Below, piece after piece: positions 12,212 through 22,000 of a stretch of 64,000 nucleotides of DNA; positions within the stretch are counted from its first letter, which is position 1; each line of letters starts with the position of its first letter. The notes beneath the pieces were generated by a model. The model had not been told where the DNA came from, searched no databases, and saw nothing but the letters and a program-made list of their open reading frames with translations. The stretch comes from Corallium rubrum (lineage: Eukaryota; Cnidaria; Anthozoa; Scleralcyonacea; Coralliidae). The position numbers and the translations under genes are program-made. The stretch lies in contig OZ035997.1 of assembly GCA_964035015.1 (NCBI GenBank), positions 89,161,965 to 89,225,964 on the forward strand, read 5' to 3'.

Positions 12212-13212
12212 TGTTATTTGTTTATTCCATAGGTATTGAGATTTTTTAACAAAGACAAGCGCCAGAGGATGCCACTTGGTTGACTTTGTTTATACTATAA
12301 ATATATAAACAAGTTTACTGTGATCTCGAAAACCAAATCATGAATAGTTCTTGCCGTTATTTTATATTTGAAATATCTTTCGGTAAAAAACCGGTCAAAT
12401 TCTACCTCTTAGAGAAATCGCTTCGCACTTGGCTCAGTTTTGGCACAAACTTTGACCAGAAACTCAGACAAAATAGTGCTCGAGCTCTGTTGCTATCATT
12501 ATCTCTATGTTTCTGTTTTCAGCTTTTCTTCATTATGCTTTTCTGTATACGTTTGTGTCCTTTTGAACGTTTTCTGTTCTTCTTTTCCTTTAATAAAGTA
12601 ACCTTTAAAAAATGCATTAAATAGGATAATACCATGATCGAGGCAATGTAAACCTCGTATTTCGCTCATACAAGAGGGAAATTTATCTTTGGCTCGGGAA
12701 GATTTGTAAAAGTGAGTCCTCGGGCCTGCGGCTCGGATTTTCACAAATCTTCCCTCGGCGGCGGGGAAATTTAATCGCTAATTTTCCTCAAGTCTTGTTA
12801 TTACTTATAATATAATAATGCCCTCGCTCCTCGGCCTTCTTAGGAACATGATTACGACGTTACGACGAGGAAATTATCTAAGAGTTGCGAAATCTGAATC
12901 AAAATGTTGCCACTCTTCTTCTAGTTTCTAGATATATCTCAAATCATTAATAATTCATGAATAATAATATACATGAAAAAATTTCTCAATTCTGATTGGC
13001 TGAGAGGAGTAATTTTAGTGTAATTCAGTGCAGAAAAATGAAATAGTGCAAATTTTGTAATTTTTTTAATTTGCACAAAAATCTTTTTTTTCACTAGAGA
13101 AAAAGCTCTTCCTGTTAATTTTTTTTTTATGTATGTTATTTGAACAAAGCATTTTGATTAGAAAGATTCTCTTTATGATAAATTTTTTCATGTATATTAT
13201 CAATAAATAATA
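12212..13212. other. Intergenic, no gene seen
   Basis: Contains a small CG-rich-core inverted segment near 12690-12760 (gggaagatttgtaaaa against ttttcacaaatcttccc, core cctcgggcctgcggctcgg). No exons recognised. Confidence 0.4.
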
Positions 13213-13362
13213 GCATGATTTCTCGTGCAATTTGAAAAAAACACGCACTCGTGAGTTTTTCAAAGACCTCAAATAGCACTCGTCCTTCGGACTCGTGCAA
13301 TTTTGATAGTCTTTGAAAAACTCACTCGTGCATGTTTTTTCCAAATTGCACTCGAAACCATA
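13213..13362. repeat. Hairpin with core ctcgtccttcggactcgtg
   Basis: The outer arms (tcgtgcaatttg against caaattgcactcga) and inner arms (cactcgtgagtttttcaaag against ctttgaaaaactcactcgtg) are nearly perfect inverses. The loop is itself a CG-rich mini-hairpin. Confidence 0.65.
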
Positions 13363-13369
13363 CTATTAC

Positions 13370-13668
13370 CTATACTAATCAGTCAATTACAATAGTTCAT
13401 TCAGGCAATCACCTGATTGAAGTTGAATACTCCAGTAAAGCCCAAGATATCAGATGAAAACTGGTGTTCATCTAATTCTTAAATCTTAAGATCTCAATTA
13501 TCCATGCAAAATAAACAAGTTGCTGTACGAATAAATTTTGCAACGCTAATGAATAAAATCTCATGAGGGTTTATTTTAATTGCATTTTTCAATTGAAACC
13601 GCTCGATTGAGATGCCATATCAACAACTCGTTTATCGTGTTTCATCAGGGGAATCCAAACACCAACCA
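13370..13668. repeat. Dispersed repeat, copy 1 (direct copy at 30210-30498)
   Basis: About 290 bp repeated in the same orientation near 30.2 kb, with long identical runs such as ttgaaaccgctcgattgag and atgccatatcaacaactcg. Non-coding. Confidence 0.75.
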
Positions 13669-13732
13669 ACCAACCGACTAACAAAACAACCATCTAATTT
13701 ACCAAACAAGGGACTATTGTATGCTATGTATA

Positions 13733-13871
13733 GGTTAGATAATGAACTCGAGTGTTCTATGGGATATAGTGCCAAGCATAGATAGAAAGCCACGAGGGCC
13801 GCAGGTCGAGTGGCTTTCTATCTATGCGAGGACACTATATCCCATAGGACACGAGAGTTCATTATCTAACC
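13733..13871. repeat. Near-perfect hairpin (~62-bp arms)
   Basis: ggttagataatgaactcgag... gatagaaagccac is mirrored by gtggctttctatctatg... gttcattatctaacc. The loop is gagggccgcaggtcgag, again a cgag-type core. Confidence 0.75.
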
Positions 13872-13873
13872 GA

Positions 13874-14205
13874 CTTAGAATATGATCATACCCCACTCAG
13901 CTAATTCTGTGGAAGAATCTATATTCTATGTTTCTGGCAGAAAATGTATGCTTTTATTGGGTTAGAAAGAACAGATTTTTTTCGTTGTTGTTGATGTTTG
14001 CATTATTTTTTGGTTATGAATATCTTCTAGTGAGTTGACTAATTAGTATGCTCTATACACTCATTAGTATGCTCTATATAGAGCATACTAATGAGTATAT
14101 AGAGCATACTAATTAGTTACATAAACTCACTAGTGAATACTATGGAATATAGAGCATGAAAATTCTGGGCGCTGATTGGCTGAGTGGGTATGATCATATT
14201 CTAAG
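13874..14205. repeat. Foldback containing a palindrome
   Basis: The outer inverse pair is cttagaatatgatcatacc (13874) and ggtatgatcatattctaag (to 14205). Inside, 14029-14135 is a palindrome built from repeated attagtatgctctata units. Confidence 0.65.
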
Positions 14206-14533
14206 CAGCAGAGCTTAATGTAGTAATATAGTGAATCAAAGATGAGAATATTCAAAATCATAAAGTTTTAATTGCTTTTAATACTCGGAGTTTCACGTTT
14301 GCACGATCTTCCGACAGTAAATATAGGATGCTTTAAAAGTTCGTTAGATATAGATAATGGTTATGCAAATTACTATTGTTTGTATAATATACAGGTTAAA
14401 ATATGCAGATAAAATACAGGTAAAATGTTGACATGTTTAAATATGCAAATAAAATAAAATATAAGGTATGTACAGGATAAAAATATATGTACAGACTACA
14501 GGATAAAAATATTGCCAGCCTTCTGATAAAGGT

Positions 14534-14867
14534 TAGCCTTCTTATGTCAGTATTCGTAAATTAAGTGACTTCGTTCTTGTAGTTCATAATGTAGAATTTG
14601 TTCTCATGTCGGCATCTGGAAATCAATTCGTCTCTTTTGTTTAGAAGGTTGTCGCTTTTGGCTTTCTCTGCTAGACATAGGTTGCATCGTTTGGATCTGT
14701 TGTTGTAGGCTTTAGCTTTGGTGATTGTTGACCGCCTGATATTGTGCTGTTTTCTGCCGTTCTTTAGTTTCCATATGTGCTTTGAAAGCTTGGTGTTGTT
14801 AGCGTGTTTGAATGAATGCTTGTGCTGGGTGTATCTTCTGTTAATCCTATGTAATTTTCCCCTTGGG
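14534..14867 (-). pseudogene. PLE GIY-YIG C-terminal region, inverted partial copy
   Basis: On the minus strand this encodes RYTQHKHSFKH, then ELSKHIWKLKN-like residues, KAKAYNN, CNLCLAEK and NLLNKRDELIS, ending KNEV-stop. This is the typical C-terminal endonuclease part of GIY-YIG Penelope-like proteins. It is the same sequence as 15290-15390 plus 18226-18451 on the + strand. Confidence 0.7.
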
Positions 14868-15389
14868 TTACCATGTTATGAGGAAGCCCTACAAGCTAGC
14901 GGTTACACTAACAAATTATCATATACAGCAGCTCAAATATGCTCTCGATCAACAAAATAAAAACAAGAAAAAGAAAGTAATTTGGTATAACCCACCGTTT
15001 AATAAAAGCGTCCAAACTAACATTGGAAAACAGTTCCTCAACCTCGTACAGAAACACTTCCCGGAAAAAAATAAAGTTCACTAGATTTTTAACAAAAATA
15101 ACGTGAAGGTGAGCTACAGCTGCAACTAAAACATGGCCAGCATCATAAGAAAGCACAACAACAAAGTCCTCAACGCCTATACCCGGATAACACACAAAAC
15201 AACACATGCAACTGCAGGAAGAAAGAGCAATGCCCACTGGAAAATAACTGCCTGTCATGCACTACAGATGAAAACACCCAAGGGAAGAATTACATACGAT
15301 TAACAGAATGTACGTTTAAGCAAAGATACACCCAGCACAAGCATTCATTCAAACACGAAAAACACGCTAACAACACCGAGCTTTCATAG
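14868..15389 (+). pseudogene. PLE reverse transcriptase C terminus and GIY-YIG start
   Basis: Readable blocks in order: KVIWYNPPFNKSVQTNIGK, FLNLVQKHFPEKNKVH, then (after an in-frame stop and frame change) VKVSYSC, a CNCRKKEQCP-type cysteine cluster, and CTFKQRYTQHKHSFKHEKH with NNTELS. These are hallmarks of the linker and endonuclease of cnidarian-type PLEs. Premature stops show it is dead. Confidence 0.75.
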
Positions 15390-17076
15390 CACATGTGCAG
15401 AGGAGGTTGGACAGCTGCCGCAAAGCATCATGGTCCTAACGCTAAAATCGGTTCATTTGCATCTGACCGCAGACGAGGAATGAACTCTGCTCAGTGGACT
15501 AGATGCACAAAAACTTTTGAAAACTCGTCACAGCTGATCCAGAATTGATAAATCTGATGACCAGAAAAATACGAGAACAATTCGTGATGACCATAGACAA
15601 TTAATATGATCAGATTGTGCTTTATTTGGCGTATATTCGTGACAATGGCGTTATGGTGGATGGGCATTTAAGATAGTTTTCAAGAACTACTCAAACTACT
15701 CAAGTTCCTTCGGATTCGACGCATTTTATGTTACAAATAATCGAACAAATCAGAAACGAATTAGATATTTACAGCAAAGAAGGACTTGGTTGTGCTGTGC
15801 AACGTGTGATTCGTTACAACTGGAGAAAAGCGTGAGGTGAGAAATCAACATAAATTTGTTGTTTAGTGGTTAATGATTTCCCTCTCAAAGTTTCCCATAA
15901 TTTCTAACCTTGTGATGCATTTTCCATGGTTTAATGTCTTGCAGTATTACTGTAAACTTCTAATTGTTGTGTGTAGCAATTATCTGGATCAATTAGTTAC
16001 AACTATCATCCTTGTTGGGGGGGTTTCCAATTGTTGCACTTTTATCAAATGGGGGTTTCCAATTGTTGCACTTTTTCCCAAATTTTATAAAATTGTGAAA
16101 AAAGCTAGCTTAAAATTTATTATTCAATAACAATCTTGTATTTTTCTTTGTATTAAGGTGAATTCAAAATTGAAGTAATTTATTGGATTGCCTCCAGAAT
16201 CTATTGATAAATTTGGTATATAACTGGTCAAATATTTCTATTTTATCAAATAAAGTATTTCCTGTATGTATCCTCAATATATATGTAAATAAGAAACTTG
16301 AATAAAATTAAAATAGTTTGTCTCAATATTGATCTTGGTTACTTCTAAAGCACTACTGTATTGACACTGATACAGGTGCATTCAATTGGGGCATATTTTT
16401 GCAGTGTAGCAACCCCCCTCCCTCCCTCCCTGCCAAGAAAACATCAACTTTGGCACATTTAGAGAAGGCATTAGAAAAGTTACTGTATTAAGGTAGACAT
16501 GTGAATGAACTATAAGACAGACAAAGTCCAAGCCCAAGAGTGTCTGTCTTAGAAAGAGTTCACTGTTTATCAGGATGTACATGCAGTAGCACTCAAAAGC
16601 AAGGGGATGAATAATATGCAGGCATTCAATTAGGCTTTGAGACCCAGCATTTGCAATTAGATTGTATAATAATATGCGAGATAATACAGTACTTCTTTGT
16701 TAAAATTTTATTAGTTATGTCCACAATTATTATGCATTGCCTTATGTAATTATACAACATGACAACATGCAAAACTTCAAACTACATATTATTTTAATGT
16801 TATTTGGTAAAAAAGAATCCATCAATTTATCATTGTAAAAATCCTGTTGAGATTGGTGCTCGTGCCTGGGCACAGTCTGAAATATGCCACCAAAGTAAGT
16901 TATTCCAACACTAACATCTGCATACTGTATTTCTTCACTTCCTGTAAAAAATAGGATGTGAGATGGAATTATTAATCTTTTCATGTCTTAAGAGTTGACT
17001 GTACAGCCAATGCCTAACCATTGTATTCACTTCATGGGTATACACACCAAGGGATAGACACAGGGGCACATGCCAC

Positions 17077-17078
17077 CC

Positions 17079-17109
<31 letters not shown>

Positions 17110-17111
17110 AC
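17077..17111. repeat. Poly-C run followed by (CA)n
   Basis: About 19 C followed by about eight CA units, inside the 2.8 kb insert. Apparent reading frames here (minus-strand CVCVCGGGGG) are translated repeat. Confidence 0.9.
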
Positions 17112-17703
17112 TTGGTTAGAGTCCCCCTTTTGCAACAAAAAAACCCTTTATTAGAAGACATGTGCCTCAAGGGTCGTTTTAAAGCTCTGCCCTGAGACAA
17201 GGCCCACTTCACCCACCCCATCAGCTTGCTTCCCATCTGATGCAGTTGAAATGGGACCACTTGGGCAAAAGGAATAATATATATTTGTATACTGAAAAAT
17301 AATATGAACAACAAATTATAACCACTTAGCAATACTAAGCAAAAATACTACAACTACAATATATTATTCACAATAACAATGACCAACAATAATCCACACA
17401 TCAATTTTAATATTAAATCATACTGCTGTCCTGGAACACAATGTTATTTAATATATAAAAAATATCTATACATATCAGTTCTGTATACAGATATAGCAGA
17501 TCTTTAAGAAAGTTCAGTACATTCTGTAACAATTACAAATGTATGCAGGTCTGACATGTATACAACTTTTCCAGAATGATGGTGTTTTTATACAGCGAGG
17601 TCAAGCGTTTTGGACCATAAAAACAGACAAATACCGATTTTTGCTCTTTAATATTTGTCCACCAGTCATTCTACACTTATTCTAAAGAATAAAGCTCTAA
17701 ATA

Positions 17704-18069
17704 TTGGGAAACTTCCAAAATTCTTTTGAAGAAAACAAGGTTTTAGTGGCGAAACGCTCTCTTAATTTATTAGGCGCCATCTTGGGCGAATATCTCGAAA
17801 ACGGTGAGTGGGTCACCAGGGGTCGTCCGGATAGAATCAAAGATGAGACATTTCTGCAACTTATTACCCAAAAATTAGAGAATTCGAACTGTTGGAATTC
17901 GAGATTTTTTGCTTTGAAAATTGTTGAGAAACCGGAAGTGGGGTCCTCGCTTAGCGACGACACGACCTACATAAACGATCAAAACAAAGTAGAAAAATAC
18001 ATTTACCTTGAAAATCCTGCAGATATGGATAGTCCAACAATATATCAAACGATATCGTTGCTTTTTTAA
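17704..18069 (+). other. Unassigned open frame inside the 2.8 kb insert
   Basis: 121 codons, starting at TTG rather than ATG. It contains NLLGAILGEYLENGEWV and GRPDRIKDETFLQL, with no motif I recognise. GC is slightly higher than its surroundings. It might be a captured host 5' exon (a cggtgagt donor-like site lies at about 17802) or chance. No function is claimed. Confidence 0.25.
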
Positions 18070-18225
18070 AGAAAAAATTGAATAACAATAGCGTAATATT
18101 CAGCATTTCCAAGTCCAATGCAAAATTTTCATTTCGAGAACGATGAGAAAATGAAGCCAATTCATTGGTCGAGGAATTCACGTGACAATCACGTTACAGC
18201 TGTCCGGCCTCCTCTGGCACATGTG

Positions 18226-18451
18226 GAAACTAAAGAACAGCAGGAAACAGCACAACATCAAGTGGAGAACAATCACCAAAGCTAAAGCCTACAACAACAA
18301 ATCCAAACGATACAACCTATATCTAGCAGAGAAGCTTTGTATCGTAAAAGCCAAAAGCGACAACCTTCTAAACAAAAGAGACGAATTGATTTCCAAATAC
18401 CTACATGAGAATGATCTACCGATTATGAACTACAAGAACGAAGTCACTTAA
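18226..18451 (+). pseudogene. PLE GIY-YIG C-terminal part
   Basis: Continues the frame interrupted at 15389: WKLKNSRKQHNIKW, KAKAYNNKSKR, YLYLAEK-like, NLLNKRDELISKY, ending at a TAA (18449-18451). After it comes the 3' terminal sequence shared with the inverted head copy. Confidence 0.75.
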
Positions 18452-18755
18452 TTTACGAATACTGACATAAGAAGACTAACCTATATCAGAAGGCTGGCAA
18501 TATTTTTATCCTGTACATACCTTATATTTTATTTTATCTGCATATTTATGTCAAATTTTACCTGTATTTTATCTGCATATTTTAACCTGTATATTATACA
18601 AACAATAGCAATTTGCATAACCATTATCTATATCTAACGAACTTTTAAAGCATCCTATATTTACTGTCTGATCAAGATCGTGCAAAGTGAAACTCCGAGT
18701 AACAGCAAGTAAAACCTCATGATTTTGAATATGTCTCATCTTTGATTCATTATAT

Positions 18756-18757
<2 letters not shown>

Positions 18758-18822
<65 letters not shown>
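18758..18822. repeat. (TA)n microsatellite at the PLE 3' edge
   Basis: About 32 TA units directly abutting the PLE end. The same PLE/TA adjacency is seen around 41.9-44.8 kb. Confidence 0.97.
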
Positions 18823-18827
<5 letters not shown>

Positions 18828-18945
18828 CGGAATGTCCACAAAAGTCGGTTTTTCCATTCATTTAGTCAGAAGCAAGACTGGTCTCAAGTACATCGAGTAT
18901 TCCGTTAACTTTCTACTCCTTGAGTTTACGTTGTTGTTTTCTTAG

Positions 18946-19098
18946 ACTTAGGATGTCGGGAAAACATGAGAGTGAAAATGAAGAACTATTGAGCCAAGCC
19001 TTCTCGTTTTTGGACACTGATCCTACCACAGCAAAAAAGGAGCAGGAAAAGCAGTTAGTGGAAATCGAAGATACAAGAGATGGAGAACATTTATTAAC
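18946..19098 (+). CDS. SLC36-like exon 1 (coding from 18953)
   Basis: The ATG at 18953 starts [13 protein letters not shown]; 48 codons plus 2 nt follow, then gtaagt at 19099. It encodes a hydrophilic acidic cytosolic N terminus. A ttgttttcttag acceptor-like site ends at 18945, so an upstream non-coding exon is likely, which would place the PLE inside or upstream of a 5' UTR intron. Confidence 0.8.
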
Positions 19099-22000
19099 GT
19101 AAGTTTATCTGCATGATATACACATTATCGCCCATCATATGAAAATTCACCCAAGTTTTTTTATTGCATTATGCCTTTTACAAGTTTGTGAAAATTAATC
19201 GTCTAGGTTAGTGTAGTCTTGAGAAAGACTAGTGTTAGTGGTGGTAGTGACTATGTTTCGACGTCCTCAGCGGTAGTCATTTTCAGACTACACTAAACCT
19301 GTAGAATCAATTGCATTTTCACAAACGTGTACTAAATCTTAGGTTCAAACCATTTATTGTAGTTTTTACTTACTTTATGCATTTTACATCTTATCCCGTT
19401 CTCGATCGGGTTATCTATCCTGGCGCGGCAATATTATTTTTGCTGTCAGAAAGACCGACTTAGCCACCCAATCCTAATTTCGCTATAATTAAGCTTAATG
19501 ATTCAAGCGGTTCTTAAAAGGAAAGGCCGAACAATCAAGCGAATACTAATGGCACATACAAAGTTTTGTGGGAGAAGGGGTTTGGGGTGAAGTACTCCAA
19601 TTGTCTAAAATTGTGGTCAAACATCATCCCAACGACTCATTATTACATGGCCTTAGATTGTTGTCCTGGGGTGTATAATCCCTATTAGGACTCTGCTAAT
19701 GCCCTAGGGGTAATAATCCCCGAGTAGGACATATCCTGCCAAAGGGGTAGCGACCCCCTAAGACATCGACCTGAACCAAGGTGTCATAATCCCCTTGGAC
19801 AGTTCTTACGATTCGACTGATCATTATATTTACATAAAATAACCTGAGTCTATGGACTTGAAGGTGACCCTTGGGAGCACTTCATCCTCAAACCAGAACT
19901 TAATTTTTTTACAGCAGGAACATAAAACCATCAAGAATATATTACACCAATGAATTATTTACAAAAATAGTTGCAAGTTCTTCAAACTATCTGTTCGTTC
20001 GTGAAGAAACATTACCACATGCTTCCCAGTGTCCATTGTTTAACACAACATAAAGGAAACTAGGATAAAGATCTGCTATCAATGATACTGGCAGATTACT
20101 TTCCACGTATATACCAATATTTTTCGTTTCGAAAATATTTGCGTAAGTGCAACTTTGAAGCGGAGGGTGGGTGGGAAAAAATTCCTGTGTAGAGCTTACA
20201 AGTAGCTTTCAATGTAGAGCTCGATCTTGGATAAAGTGATTCATTTTGGCGCGTTTTGAGCTTATATGTGACTCTTGCGCGAATTGTAATTGGTTAGTTT
20301 TCCCGCCGAAGAGAGAAGTAATGTTCTAATTGGTTAGCAAGTGCCGTTGGAAGAAAACGACCTTTAGAACTATCTGGCATATATATCGGTTGTTGATAGG
20401 TGGGAGTAACACCTTGGCCAACCTACCTGTTCAAGGTTTTGGCACAGCTTGTAGTGAACGTTGTCTCATTAACTTTAATTTATATATTAGCACATATAAA
20501 TTGACTTTAATTATTCGATTAAATTTAGCGGTAATGATTGTAGTCCAAGACTGTACAAATGTTTGAACTAATATGTAATTAATAATAGGTAACTGTTTAA
20601 TGACTTTCTTGGTTGGCAAACACTGTTGACATACCGCTGACTGTCATGTTTGTTTTGGAAAGAGTATTGAAAATTAAATAGAAATCAACCAAAATGGCGT
20701 CCAATGTCACGTGAGTTGTTTTGGTTGATTTATATTTAATTTTCAACACTCTTTCCAAAACAAACATGGCGGTTTGGCATCTTTTATAGATAGACAACAA
20801 AGAAGGGTAATCAGTAGATTCTTTAATTTTTATAGTAAACCGTTTTGTATATTACAGAGATTTTTTGAACTAACAACTTTCAATATTTGCAATTTTTGGG
20901 GACTGAGGTTGTGCCCGCTATGACTATCGCTCATCGAAAACGAGGGCGAGTTGTGTAATTGTTTTAATATATATATTTACCAACAAAAGTTAAATAGATT
21001 CTCGACCATAACATATTCTTTGAAGATCGTTTAATAGATTTTTCAATAGTCATTTGGGACCCTTGATCCCGTACGGTGTCTGTAACTGATGGAAAAGTAA
21101 AGTTTTCTTGCATAATTTAGCATGCGTTTTCATGTACAATATTAAAACAATATATTTTTACTCATTTGATATGTAAAAACGTTTAAACATTTTAAAATGT
21201 AGTTTACATCACGAAATCTTATCAATAGCAAACGTAATTTTAAAGTGTGTTTCGTTTGCAGATACTTCGTTTTAAACGAACACAGATAAACAATTCAACG
21301 ATCTTACTATTCATAACTTCCATTCTAACCATTTTGTAAATAAAAGTGTAATTAAAAGTAGTGTGCTGCGTATAGGCAGTGTTGAAACAACAATCAAAAT
21401 ATAGTAAGGTTTTATATACAGTAAAAATCCGCGTATAAGAACCTACATTTTTCCAAGTTAGCCTATATAAAGGTTCTTACATAAATGGTGTTTACTGTGA
21501 AATTAGGCTATTTAGGTTCTTAAACGGGTTCTTATTTTCTTAAGAAAAAAGCTACTCGTTGCTGGTAGGTGTGGTCTATCATTTTCATCCCGGTTATCCG
21601 GGCAGCCCGGCTCATATAAACAGCCCCTAAGAAAATAAATGACATTGCCAGTTTCATTAATTACTTTGTAGACATGACATTTGCCAATTTCATTACTTTG
21701 TAGAGCTTATTTTATTGATTTATGAATTTTTAGTTTTGACTCTATTTGATAAAATAAGAACCTGCTTTGAAATTTTAGCCTAGAACAGGTTATTTTTATT
21801 TTATTAAACTTTGCCTACAACTTACAGAGAAAAAAAATAAATATATATATCAACAATGGTATAAAAGTATATAGGCAGGGTAACCACAACAGTTATTACC
21901 AATTACTGTGGGCCCGGTTCTTATGTAAAGGGGTCTAAATGGAAAACCTTAGCCTAACAGGTTCTTAAAATCTAGGTTCTTCAGGAATCTAACGTTTCGA

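Larger units (their letters stand above)
15398..18216. mobile_element. 2.8 kb terminal-inverted-repeat element inserted in the PLE (9-bp target duplication)
   Basis: The PLE codons stop at ...ELS-stop-HM and resume at 18226 (WKLKNS). The duplicated target GCACATGTG sits at 15389-15397 and 18217-18225. The ends are 20-bp inverted repeats with two mismatches (CAGAGGAGGTTGGACAGCTG on the left; CAGAGGAGGCCGGACAGCTG read inward from the right). A 9-bp duplication fits Mutator-like elements; CAG-starting ends would also suit hAT, but hAT makes 8 bp. No transposase recognised, so possibly non-autonomous. Confidence 0.75.
14218..18765 (+). mobile_element. Penelope-like retroelement (PLE) with inverted partial head copy, nested insert
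   Basis: A + strand PLE 3' half (from about 14868) is preceded head-to-head by an inverted copy of its own 3' part (14218-14867). The outer ends (tgaatcaaagatgag at 14236 and its inverse near 18735) are mirror images. PLEs are known to insert as partial tandem or inverted copies. The right end abuts a (TA)n array. The open reading frame is damaged by stops and split by a 2.8 kb insertion. Confidence 0.8.
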
